From assembly GCA_947579665.1 (NCBI GenBank), contig OX388352.1, forward strand, positions 32,916,216 to 32,980,215: a stretch of 64,000 nt of DNA, in the 5' to 3' direction. Shown here piece after piece: positions 1 to 9,840 of the stretch. The stretch comes from Sympetrum striolatum. Lineage: Eukaryota; Arthropoda; Insecta; Odonata; Libellulidae. The notes below the pieces were generated by a model. It did not search any database. It saw only the letters and a program-made list of their open reading frames with translations, and was not told the DNA's origin. Both the position numbers and the translations under genes were made by a program. Position 1 is the stretch's first letter. The number at the start of each line of letters is the position of its first letter.

Positions 1-4
1 GAAA

Positions 5-250
5 AAACAAGCTAATCAGACAAAATTTACCTCACTCCCCCACCCCTTTTCGGTTAAAAAAGTCCGAAATCGAGTCAAAAATTGACAAAAAACAGGTCAA
101 TCAATCGTACATTACACCCACCCAGCACCCCTTTTCACTCAAGGAAGCCCGTAACCGAGTCTAAAATTAACAAAAAACAGGTCAATCAATCGTACATTAT
201 ACCCACCCAGCACCCCTTTTCACTCAAGGAAGCCCGTAAGCGAGTAGGGA
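5..250. repeat. 85-bp tandem repeat, about three units
   Basis: Two units of about 85 bp, starting near 90 and 175, are nearly identical; for example GGTCAATCAATCGTACATTA recurs at 95 and 180. A third, more diverged unit lies at about 5-89. The array may continue left of the window. I see no coding sense in it, and it does not recur elsewhere in the window. Confidence 0.8.
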
Positions 251-512
251 ATTGGGATATGGGCATCTGTTAGAGTTGAAATAAGTTAGAAAACCCCTAC
301 CGGAATTCCTAGGAACCATCAAAAATGGCCAAAAAGCAGACGAAAAACGTCAAAAAATGCTCTTCTTTGGAGTAAAATTCCTAAGAAATGGCACTAGTTA
401 GAAGGGATTTCTCATCATATATATCAGCCGCCATCCTTATTCTACGAAATGGTTTAGGAATTACATGATTATCTCAGAATTTATCCCTGACTGTGTGAAA
501 CTAGAAATTTAC
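251..512. other. Unassigned sequence left of duplication boundary
   Basis: No gene or repeat is recognised. Similarity to the other gene units begins abruptly at about 513, which marks a rearrangement breakpoint. Confidence 0.5.
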
Positions 513-1034
513 CAAAAATAGAAAATGGCCTTGATTTAAAAACTTTTAAGTTCCCAGATCAGAAACTTAATGAAATGAAAACGAAGTAAAGTAACAATGA
601 CAACATCCCTAAAACACTTGTCTTTGCGGTTCTCTCTCTCACATATTGTGGAAGATTAATTAAAAAACTAACCAATACAGGGAAGACTTTCAGAAGAGAA
701 ATTACTAAAACATTTAGATCGAAAGAAGCTTTGAATAGGGGTGAAAAATAAATATGAAACAGCTAATATTTTAAACGACAAGTAATTCCAATAACAGACG
801 CGAATAACGGACTTAAATGGTTAAGTTTTTCGAGACTGTCTCGTTTATCATGGTATTCCTACATACATATACTCAAAATACCTATAACTCGGAGATGACA
901 AAACTAATTTCGCATCAAACTTCCAGCGAGTAACATCCTGTGGTTTCGTGTTTACTATTGTTTACAGCTATTGAGACCATTGAGACGTCTACCCATCAGA
1001 AACAACGCTGTATCCGCTGTATAGATAAATGGTA
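513..1034 (-). promoter_or_regulatory. Orphan copy of the CLIP-like gene upstream flank
   Basis: This segment is nearly identical to 25261-25784 and 63112-63628, which lie directly upstream (minus-strand sense) of exon 1 of copies A and C. Here no exon 1 adjoins it: similarity stops about 27 nt before the position where the start codon should be. It probably holds the promoter and 5' UTR of the gene, but I recognise no specific promoter element. It is best read as the remnant of a further gene unit whose coding part was lost. Confidence 0.6.
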
Positions 1035-1839
1035 AAATTTCACTTTCACACTTTTTGGAAAAAAAATTTTTTATTACTAAAAATACCCCGATTTCGATGG
1101 TTTTTTTTTGGGGAGCCACTTGAAATATTGCGGCTTATTATTACATTATAGCAAATAAGTAACTTCATTATTTCCATTGTGACACCAGATAAAGCGCCGA
1201 TCGACGAGTTTCACGTCTACGAAAAATTCCCAAAATGCAACAGTTTTTCGGGCGCGTAAACAACCAAAATAAGACGAAATACCATGAAATAAAGGACAAT
1301 AAACATATAAATCGATAAAATAAAGTGTAAATATGCAAAAATAGCCAAAAATGAAGGATAATAGGAAGTATTTACATAGAATAAAGTGTCCTTAAGGTGC
1401 AAATACGTTGGTAAATAACGTATGACAGTAAAGGATGAGGGCAAAGCTCGATGGGTTGAGTTGGGTGTGCGGTGTTCCTTAATTTACGTGTTATCAATAT
1501 AATATACCATTTTTACATACTCCTAAAGTTTGAAACTGTTAGGTTACTTATAAATAGGAAAAATATCAAAGTCAATGCAGTATTGGAACATGAATGTTTA
1601 AACATTTCTTTAATTATTATAAATAGAAAAGATAATTGGTTAAAAAAGTTAACATTTATTTTTTAACCCGCCTTCCTAGGTAAAGTAGACTTTTGCTAAA
1701 TATAGTATAAGTATGATACTGAATTATACCTCAACTTATGGTAATGTTACAGTTTACTTAGGGATATTTTTATTTTTCAGTTGAAAAAGTTCACATTTTT
1801 CTGGAGATGCAGCATTAATGTCAATGTTTAATAACGAAA
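1035..1839. other. Duplicated non-coding segment
   Basis: It is repeated at about 25785-26585 but absent at the right edge, where similarity stops at about 63628. It therefore belongs to the junction between units. Short open frames at 1217-1444 (minus) and 1472-1666 (plus) are present in both copies but resemble no family I know, so I do not call them genes. Confidence 0.5.
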
Positions 1840-2095
1840 GTACCAATTTTCCTCGAGAGATGGCATTAGCGGCGAAGATTGTAAAAACAAAAGTTCCAAT
1901 TTTCCTCAAGAGATGGCATTAGTGGCGAAGTTTATAAACCAAAGTTCCAATTTTCCTCAAGAGATGGCATTAGTGGCGAAGTTTATAAACCAAAGTTCCA
2001 ATTTTCCTCAAGAGATGGCATTAGTGGCGAAGTTTATAAACAAAAGTTCCAATTTTCCTCAAGAGATGGCATTAGTGTCGAAGTGTATTATATAG
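1840..2095 (+). repeat. 51-bp minisatellite, about five units
   Basis: Units begin TTCCAATTTTCCTCAAGAGA and recur at 1894, 1945, 1996 and 2047, with a diverged first unit from about 1843. The period is 51 bp, a multiple of three, so the array reads open as a 17-residue repeat; this is a by-product, not evidence of a protein. The same unit occurs in the opposite orientation at 2887-2972 and 7615-7770. The corresponding array at 26588-26690 has only about two units. Confidence 0.85.
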
Positions 2096-2886
2096 TACAT
2101 TTAATGTATCGAATGTCAATTCAATTATGGCTATCGATCTCGGTATGGACAATACACGGAGATCGTGACAATTTGACTTTATTTGAGATTTGACAATAGA
2201 GAAAAAAGATATAAAGATTCCTTCGATAGAAAGAGGAGATATAATTCCAATAATTCTAATATATTAATAATCACTTCTTGTCTGGCAATGGCGTATGACT
2301 TAATGAGAGCATCAGAGACGATAGCAGGAATGAGGGATGTCGGTGTGTTCTTTCTTACACACCAATTCCGGATTATAAAGCCGATACATTAAATGTAAAA
2401 ATGATCATCAAAAAAATTGCGCATTGCTGGAAAAAATAACTCATGTATAAAGGGTAGATTATGATACAATTTGATGTAAATATCATTGCCACAAGTTGCA
2501 ATGTATTGGAAAAATTAGATGATTAAATACAATGTGACGTCACCATTCTGCTGGTTGCGTACTCAATTTTCGTTTTGCATCGCTGCAAGTGCAATTGAAA
2601 AGACTTGGAAGAAATAAATAAATAGGAAGTTAGTGCATAAAATTGACTACAAACTGTGTTAAAAACCATGTTTCTACGTAGCAAAGTTACGAAGAATATT
2701 ATATTAATTGTAGAATATTGTATTAATTATTGATATTTTAAAGAATAATTATTAATTATTGATATATTTTAGAAGTAAACGTCACGAAAAAGATTCGATT
2801 CCCATGAATAGATCGAAAATGGCAAAGGTCTATTTACTGATCGAACTTTTAAAAATTAAACTTTTACATTAACGCTATATTTTAAA
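2096..2886. other. Unassigned AT-rich spacer
   Basis: Spacer between the two oppositely oriented minisatellite arrays, repeated at 26690-27480. No gene, RNA or element end was recognised. Confidence 0.5.
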
Positions 2887-2972
2887 ACTTACGAGGAAAA
2901 TTGGAACTTTTGTTTATAAATTTCGCCACTAATGACATCTCTTGAGGAAAATTGGAACTTTTGTTTATAAAC
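2887..2972 (-). repeat. 51-bp minisatellite, inverted, left of copia 1
   Basis: About one and a half units of the 51-bp repeat in reverse orientation, continuing on the far side of copia 1 at 7615. The array is therefore the target into which the retrotransposon inserted. Confidence 0.75.
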
Positions 2973-3188
2973 TGTTAAACAAAATTGCGTATGGTATCTT
3001 CCGTGGTCCAATTTGTAAATAACTTCCAATTGTATCTTCCTTTTAAACCATTTTATTTAAGTAGTAAGAGACATCAGGCCATTCCAACATTAACAAGAAA
3101 GACTATATATGCTTTGTCTTCTTTTAAAACAAAACACATCATCACCAAGCGTGATGTAGCAACATGTATGGCAAATTGGTATTCAACA
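2973..3188 (-). repeat. copia 1 3' LTR
   Basis: About 216 bp, TG...CA on the plus strand, matching the LTR at 7409-7614. On the minus strand it contains a TATATA box-like motif and, further on, AATAAA, a candidate poly(A) signal. Confidence 0.9.
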
Positions 3189-3279
3189 CCCCCCCTCAAT
3201 TTGACAATATTCCAATGAACCATTGATTAAATACAAAACATTTCTATTCTAACAAACACAATTGTCTCAAACATTATAA

Positions 3280-4330
3280 TTAACCTTGGATCAGGTTACT
3301 CACACAAACTAAATTTAAGTTATCTCTTAATTTACAAAAACGTGTAGTTCCAAGATGCTTAGTGAACAGATCAGCCTTTTGATCTTCTGATGGCACATAT
3401 TTAACTTCAAAGATTTCTTTCTGTTTAAGATCACATAAAAAATAATATTTCACTTCAATGTGTTTCATTCTCCGGTATCTATGTTTTGACAACAAGTGAA
3501 TACAGGACTGATTGTCCTCAAACAAGGTAATTGGCATCCTGATATCAATATTGCTGGTTTGCATTCTGACATATTAAATCTACTCAACATATCTTCCATG
3601 TACTTTCTTTGAGAAAGATACATGCCTGTATCATCTCTGTCAATCTTAATCCCAGAATAGAACTTTAAATTTCCAAGATCAGTCATTTTGAACCTTTCCA
3701 TCAATTTCCTTTTTACACACATTAAGTCTACATCATTGTTACATGCAATAAGCAAATCATCAACATATAGTAGTACATAAGTGAGCATAGTTCCCTTACT
3801 GCATACATAAAGACATTTATCATATTTTGACTGAACAAAGCCAAGGCTTTGAACATACTTATCAAAACAACAATTCCATTCCTTGGGGGCTTGTTTAGTC
3901 CATACAGTGGTTTTTCAAGCTTACATACCAGGTTTCTTTGAATAGAAACTCCTGGAGGTGGTTGCATAAATATTTCATCATGTATATTACCTTGGAGAAA
4001 GGCATTCTTCACATCAATTTGACCTGCAACTAAATTTTATGATTAATGACAGATAGCAAAATTCTAACTGGAGTCATTCGGGCAACAGGAGCATATGTCT
4101 CTTCATAGTCAAGTCCGTGTCTTTGAGCACAGCCTCTGACAACTAGTCTTGCTTTGTATCTTGTAATTTCTCCATGTTCATTTTTCTTCAAACTGAAGAC
4201 CCATTTTGAATCTATGGCTTTTCTTCCTTCAGGCAAAGTGCATAATGTCCAAGTTTTGTTTTCTTCCAGTGAAGATAATTCCTCCTTGATTGCTTCCTTC
4301 CATAGTGTCGCATCACTCCTCTGCTCCACT
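3280..4330 (-). pseudogene. copia 1 reverse transcriptase and RNase H remnant
   Basis: The first part (about 4329-4030) matches the N-terminal RVT_2 domain, with the motif [20 protein letters not shown]. The palm carries YVDDLLIA near 3770. Frames shift at about 4020 and again between 4012 and 3788. At about 3565 the frame jumps from the end of the RT core straight to the C-terminal part of RNase H (FEDNQSCIHLL ... ADLFTKHLG). The RT connection and the N-terminal part of RNase H, where the first catalytic acidic residues lie, are missing. All four copia copies here share this deletion, so it is a property of the parent element. Confidence 0.85.
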
Positions 4331-4586
4331 TCTTCAAAGGTTGCTGGTACATCACTAACATATTCTTCAGCATTTAGGGCATATGCTATAAAGTCATTAT
4401 CATCCAGATCTTCCCCATAATCTTACAAATATCTTGGTGCTTTCTTTTCCCTTTTTCCTCTCCCTAGTTCTTCTGTATCTTTGCTATGAATTCTTTCTTG
4501 TTGTATTAGCCCTTGTTCTTGGTTCTTTTCCTATTCCTTGTAACTCATTTAAAGCAACATCTTGCAAATTTTCCTCTTCATCATGA

Positions 4587-5737
4587 TCAAGATTTGGATA
4601 AAACACTCCATACTTTTTTTAATGACCTACATGTTCTTCTTTCGTCAAATACAATATCCCTTCCACTCACTAACTTATTATCTTTGATATCCCAAAGTCT
4701 AAAACCATTTGCACAGTATCCAAGCATTATGCACATTTTGGAGTGGCTATAAAGTTTCCCTTTCCTCAATTCTTTGGGCAAATGAAGGTGAGCAATGCAT
4801 CCAAAAACTTTAAGTTTCCCAACATTTGGTTTTCTTCCATACCATTTCTCTGCAGGAACAGCATTTTTCAATGCTGATGTGGGACATCTGTTTATGGAAT
4901 AAACTGCACTCATTACTGCTTCCGACCAGAAATCTTTAGTAAGTCCAGAATCTGACAGCATGCATCTCGCCTTATCCATTATGTTTCTGTTCATCCTCTC
5001 AGCAACACCATTTTGAGATGGTGTGTATCTTATAGTATATTCGACCTGTATTCCTCTTTTAGCAAATTCTTCTTTCATTCTAGTTGAGACATACTCTCCA
5101 CCATTATCACACCGGAATCGACTCATCGGCAAATTGAAGTGAGCTGTTGCCATTGCTGCAAATATCTGAAAAAACTTATACTTGATCTTTTGATTCCATT
5201 AAATACATGACTGTAAAGTGAGTAAATCCATCAACAAATATTAGGATAAATTCTTTGCCATCATAGGATATGGGACTAATGGGCCCCATCACATCACTAT
5301 GAACTAGTTCCAATGGTCGAGTTGTCTTGTTTCTTGGAGTATAATATGGAAGTTTTGTTTGTCTTCCTTCCAGGCACACACTACAAATATCCTTTTCCTT
5401 TTCTGTAATGGTCAACTCATCAACAAGCTTCTCCATTTTCTTCATGTTTTCATAGCTGAGATGTGCCAATCTTCTGTGCCAAGGTTGAAGATGCTGCGCT
5501 TATTAGGGCATTTTTATTTTCTTCTTTTTCCTGTAATATCAACTCTATTTCATAGAGCTTTTTCTTCCTATATCCAATACCAAGTAGAGTTCCTTGTTGG
5601 TAAATTTTCCCAGTTCCATTCTTGAAAACTATTTCATGGCCTTTCATATCTAATTGAGCCACTGAAATTAAATTAATGTCTATATCAGGCACTATCAGCA
5701 CATCGTGAAGAGTTATATTTTTCCAGTTTCCTTCCAC
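4587..5737 (-). pseudogene. copia 1 integrase remnant
   Basis: From upstream to downstream: a segment leading into the GAG-pre-integrase region (5737-5450), an HHCC-like zinc region ending CSVCLEGRQTKLPY (5469-5176), then the catalytic core. The core shows HSDVMGP (first Asp), CDNGGEY (second Asp) and GVAERMNR (Glu). Frames break near 5460 and, through a 2-bp deletion relative to copia 2, near 5178. All three catalytic residues survive in this copy, whereas copia 2 and 3 have lost the second Asp and the Glu. Confidence 0.85.
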
Positions 5738-5750
5738 ATTTGCCTTAACC

Positions 5751-6142
5751 CATTCAGATTGGAGGCCGCCGATCGGCGGCCTAGCGGGCGGTACCCAGGA
5801 GTGGAGGACGCCTATGGGCGGCCTCCACTTGAAGGGATTATATGCTTTCCTCCTACCGCAGACTTCTTTGAGAGAGCTAAAATTTTGCCCAGCTTATCAG
5901 TAATGTTTGTGCAGCTGAGGAGTTAAGCCGTTTCTGTCTTCCTAACTTTTTTCTTTATTTTGCGTAGCAGTTGGAAGTATGATTTTTAATTTCTCTCAAT
6001 ATGAATTGCTCGGGATCTAGGTAATTATTTTTAATTTTTATTTGCTGTTATTCACTATAAAGTATATAAATACACTAGGAAACAGAAAAATTAGATTCAG
6101 TTTCTGACGAAAGTATCAAAATTGCTACCCGATCTGAATGGG
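5751..6142. mobile_element. piggyBac-type MITE inside copia 1 pol
   Basis: The insert is bounded by TTAA on both sides (5747-5750 and 6143-6146), with terminal inverted repeats CCCATTCAGAT / ATCTGAATGGG. TTAA duplication with ends starting CCC is the signature of the piggyBac superfamily. The 392-bp element has no coding capacity. A GC-rich palindrome, GGCCGCCGATCGGCGGCC, lies next to the left end. The copia pol codons on either side lie in the same phase if the insert and one TTAA are discounted, so it entered when that stretch was still open. The same insertion is at 29993-30386 and 47257-47650. Confidence 0.85.
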
Positions 6143-7388
6143 TTAACCTTTAGATCTCCTTTTCTTTCAGCTATTAGGTAGCTATCTTTCTTAGCTACCT
6201 TTATTTTTATTGGTGATTCTAGCTTGCGGACATTGAAGGCTTCATCCTTTAAGCAGGTAAGATGCTCTGATGCTCCAGAATCAATAAACCATTTGTTCTT
6301 CAAATCATCATCATGCATTGCTGAATATTTTGCGCTCACAGTCAGTATTGGTTCCTCTTCCACAATTTGTCGAGTTATGAAACTATAACTTGCGTTCCTT
6401 TCAGTTGAGTTTTCATTTTCTTTTCTTTCTTGATCAGCAGCGTCAGCCAGATGTGCTCCACCTCTAAAGTGTTTGAATGATTGTTGAGGCTTTCTGCATT
6501 GAGCCCTTGTATGGCCCGCAATTCCACAATTATGACAGGTAAAATGAAAGGCTGGTGATTTATTACCAGACTGTAGGAAATCATTCCTTCCTATAAACCC
6601 TTGTACTTGTTTATTTCCTTGAAGATTATTTTTATTTCCTGACTTATATCCACTTGCATATTTTCCTTTTGACTGGACAGCAAAAACAGATGGTGAGTCA
6701 TCAGAATTAGGCTTGTGTTTCCTTGTTTCTTGCTTCATTTCCTCATCCATTAGACGACCTTTGACAAAGGAAATGTTAATTCTTCACAACGTACAGTCTC
6801 AAGTGCAGTAACAACCGCATCATACTCTTGCGGCATCGTTAATAGTAGGTGACAGATAATATCATTTTCTTCCATTGGTTTTCCTGCTGCCTTTATATAT
6901 CTGATGGATTGATCAAACTTGAGGAGATGAGCCTCCAATTTTTCTTGCTTTGGATTAAACTTCATGCAGAGCAATTTCTTCATTAATTGTATTTGATTAG
7001 TTATACTTTTCCTTTCAAATGTTGTCTGAAGGGCTTCCCACGCTTCAAACGCTGTGTCTTTATCTTTAATGTATTCCAAGTGAGTGCCAGACAATTTTTG
7101 CACAATTAGACTTTTACATTTCTTTCCTTTTTGTTCTATTTCAGCCTTTCTTTTTTGCTTCCTTTCTTTTTCAGCTTCACTGTCTCCATAAGATGCAACA
7201 AAAGGTGCTAGCTTGGTTGACAATGGTTCCTTAACATATTCCATTAAGTTTTTCTCATCTAAGAGAACTTCCATCCGATATTTCCAGTTACTGTAGTTAG
7301 TTCCATCGAATAATGGTATGTGGTATCTGATGCCTCCATCCTCAGCCATTTTCCGTTCCAGATTTTCAAATTTTCCAAATTTGATCAC
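6143..7388 (-). pseudogene. copia 1 gag and protease remnant
   Basis: Likely start at 7349 (MAEDGG...); an ATG at 7388 in the same frame is an alternative. The gag region is of the copia UBN2 type. It is followed by a CCHC zinc knuckle, CHNCGIAGHTRAQC (6540-6499), and a protease motif, WFIDSGASEHLT, with the catalytic DSG. Compared with copia 2, one base is missing near 6768, which shifts the frame between gag and the knuckle. The MITE at 5751-6142 cuts the frame after the protease. Confidence 0.88.
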
Positions 7389-7394
7389 GGAGCA

Positions 7395-7408
7395 CTGGGC
7401 CCATAACC
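7395..7408 (-). other. copia primer-binding site, initiator tRNA-Met type
   Basis: The plus strand reads CTGGGCCCATAACC next to the 5' LTR. This matches the anticodon stem-loop of eukaryotic initiator tRNA-Met (CAU anticodon), so the minus-strand element RNA would pair with an internal part of that tRNA. Drosophila copia is known to prime with a half-tRNA-iMet in this way. The same site is at 31640-31653 and 48904-48917. Confidence 0.75.
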
Positions 7409-7614
7409 TGTTAAATAATATTGCATGTGGTATCTTCTGTGGTCCAATTTGTAAATAACTTCCAATTGTATCTTCCTTTTAACCCATTTTACTTAAGAAG
7501 TAAGAGACATCAGGCCATTCCAACATTAACAAAATACATGCTTCGTCTTCTTTTAAAACAAAACACATCACCAAGCGTGATGTAGCAACATGTATGGCAA
7601 ATTGGTATTCAACA
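7409..7614 (-). repeat. copia 1 5' LTR
   Basis: About 206 bp, matching 2973-3188 with small differences; the right flank begins with the target duplication TAAAC. Confidence 0.9.
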
Positions 7615-7770
7615 TAAACTTCGACACTAATGCCATCTCTAGAGGGAAATTTGAACATTTGTTTATATAAACTTCGACACTAATACCATCTCTTGAGCAA
7701 AATTGGAACTTTTGTTTATAAACTTCGCCACTAATGCCATCTCTTGAGGAAAATTGGAACTTTTGTTTTT
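7615..7770 (-). repeat. 51-bp minisatellite, inverted, right of copia 1
   Basis: About three units, e.g. CACTAATGCCATCTCTTGAG, continuing the array interrupted by copia 1. Repeated at 31860-32010 and 49124-49274. Confidence 0.8.
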
Positions 7771-9133
7771 GAGTAAATAACCACATTGGTGCACCCATCC
7801 TTATTTGAACATCTTTCGTTATTAGACTATATCATCAGCAGCTTTCTTAGGAATGATTTCATCCCTTACTTTTAAAATTACCACCTCTTCTAAGAAACAA
7901 AAAATCATTTATATCAGATGAAATTTTCTGGTAGGCTTGCATTTAAGCCTGATTTCGTTATGTATGTATTAGCCAAGTATTCAATTGAATGCGCCACATA
8001 CCGGAGAGTACAATTTCGGCTGCATTAAAATATTCTGTAGACTCTCAATTATAGTTGATATTATAATTGAATTTCAATTGAATTGAATTTGCAAATCAAG
8101 TTATATACCAAGGTGGAAAAAATGAAGATGCCAACTAACAATTATTTAGACTAAGTGATAGGTGGTTTAACCAGCAGAGAGATGATACATAACCCAGTCT
8201 TACGCATTGTGTGTTCAAAGGAAACAAAAATTTTCCATGAATTGAAATTTTGAATGGGCATTGCATAACCTGACATGAGATTTGTGGGATTCTATCACAA
8301 GAGAAAAAATTGGCTGCATCGAAAAGGAAGCTGAAGAATTTAAGTCACAGTTTTAAAAGTTTCTCAAATTTATTTCAAGTCATCAAGTCACAGTTACGAT
8401 AAATATGTGCGGAACTTACGCGCACAATACCTTTCAGCTGACTGATTTGCTTCCAAAATGGTATATTATTAATAATATCATCGAAAATTAAATTTTACTG
8501 ATATCTTGTATTGCTCCAATACTTTTACAAATTTCTACGGAAACCCGGTTGTTGAATTATTTTCGTAACTATACAGCAAATTTACGGGTAATTATAAAAT
8601 ATGGATCGGTATATTTTATATCATCCCAAGTAATGAAGAGACTACTGTAAAGACATTTAATCGTCCAGAATGCTTAATAAAGGAACAAGTAACTTTGCAA
8701 TTGTCGCTAACTCATCTTGAGATTTGCCCTCTGATAACAGCCCTAAAATAATACAATCCTACTTTATGAAACTAATAATGTTCATTTTACAAAAAACTAC
8801 ATAGATATTAACTTACGTTTTCCCGATAGAGGCCTCGAGCTATTAGCGGACTGTGAAAAAAAGTTTCAGATGTCCATCTGTATCTTATGAAATCCAAACT
8901 TAACTCTCCTTCCGATTTCTCAAATGCACTATTCACGAGCCTAGCTTTGCATTCACACCCTCAAAACAGTCACATGGAACAGATCTATCTGAGTGTTTTA
9001 TCAACCTGTTTGTCTCTCAAACGTAATCTCAATCTCTGTTTTCAGGGTGTAAGTTTCGAAAAACTTCTCGAATGTTCCCTTGTGTTTTTGCGAGGAGTAA
9101 ACGAATCAGCACTTTCGAATTCTTCTCATGGGA
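7771..9133. other. 3' flank of gene unit, no gene seen
   Basis: AT-rich sequence repeated in units B (about 32010-33375) and C (about 49275-50640). No conserved open frame across copies apart from chance ones, and no element ends recognised. Confidence 0.5.
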
Positions 9134-9552
9134 ATCTTATCTTATGGTGTGAGTCATCTAACAAAAGGATATGGTTAAGAAGTGCATGAGTTGAACATTG
9201 TGTGAGAAACACTCATAGCGTCCCATTGATATCGACTCTAGGCCTGCTCTGCTACCGAAAACATCAACTTAGCTGTAATCGGAGCCATATTGACTGTCAT
9301 GCAAATCTAGTCATAGGACTTCTTGGGGGGGGGGGTTGAACCCCTAAACTTCCCCCCCTCGCTGCGCCACTGCTATGGCCTATTTGCAACATACTCACGG
9401 CAAAACTTTCTTATGTCAATTTTGAAGGGAAATGAAAAAAAACTGAATCCTTTGTCTTCTGCCGGCGATTGTCGGACGATACTCAAGGTAGTTTGAGAGA
9501 GAGGACATAATCACATAACCTCGCGCTCTGATCGCATCAAGAGGCAGTTCTA
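9134..9552. mobile_element. Unit A-specific insertion, type unknown
   Basis: Units B and C read straight through at this point (about 33376 and 50640), where A carries about 419 extra bases. The insert includes a G/C hairpin near 9327-9358 (a G run, then a C run) followed by GCTGCGCCACTG. I see no clear terminal repeats or target duplication, so it could equally be sequence lost from the ancestor of B and C. Confidence 0.4.
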
Positions 9553-9660
9553 ACTACATTGTTCACCCTGAAACCAAACTTTTCTTCTCTTGGGAGGGAA
9601 GGGGCGAAGGACTCTACTACAAAGTATTGTTGAAATATCTTTGCTGCGCTGGAGGTATAA

Positions 9661-9840
9661 ATAAATTTCCTACGAGGACAAAATATAAGGAAGATCATCA
9701 GATTCTACCACAATTGCATCAGGGCCGCAACTTCCACGAACAACCTGGTCCCCCTCCGTGAAATCCTCACTTACCATAACATTCCGCACTTTACGGAATA
9801 CCTTTACAACATCGCCAAAAAATTTGAGAGAAACCTCTAA
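9661..9840 (+). pseudogene. Non-LTR retrotransposon ORF2 C-terminal fragment (unit A)
   Basis: The plus-strand frame ends in a segment of the kind LVPLREILTYHN ... FTEYLYNIAEKFERNL, followed after a stop by more readable sequence ending KLKRIK. This resembles the C-terminal tail of jockey/CR1-like LINE reverse transcriptases, where a conserved HNPL-like stretch and a basic end follow. It is very short, lacks its start codon here (ATA), and the rest of the element is gone. Family placement is by resemblance only. Confidence 0.45.

Larger units (their letters stand above)
2973..7614 (-). mobile_element. Ty1/copia LTR retrotransposon (copia 1), defective
   Basis: LTRs of 216 bp (2973-3188) and 206 bp (7409-7614) begin TGTTAAA and end CAACA on the plus strand and are flanked by a 5-bp target duplication, TAAAC. 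The element runs on the minus strand: primer-binding site at 7395-7408, gag with a zinc knuckle, protease, integrase, reverse transcriptase, RNase H end, then a purine-rich tract (GAGGGGGGG on the minus strand) next to the left LTR. The order integrase before reverse transcriptase places it in Ty1/copia. It cannot be autonomous: frames are broken in gag, integrase and reverse transcriptase, part of the RT/RNase H region is missing, and a TTAA-flanked element interrupts pol. The same insertion site and target duplication are seen for copia 2, so insertion predates the duplication of the locus. Confidence 0.93.

Noticed and set aside
1913..2095. Open frame encoding a 17-residue repeat
   Set aside because: It is the translation of a 51-bp minisatellite; the period is a multiple of three, so frames on both strands stay open by construction.
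4154..4752. Plus-strand open frames across the copia RT and integrase region, also at 28692-29290 and 45956-46554
   Set aside because: They are antisense shadows of copia pol, which has clear domain motifs on the minus strand.
5705..5926. Plus-strand open frame with RLEAADRRPSGRYPG
   Set aside because: It spans a copia/MITE boundary and reads the GC-rich palindrome of the MITE; no family resemblance.
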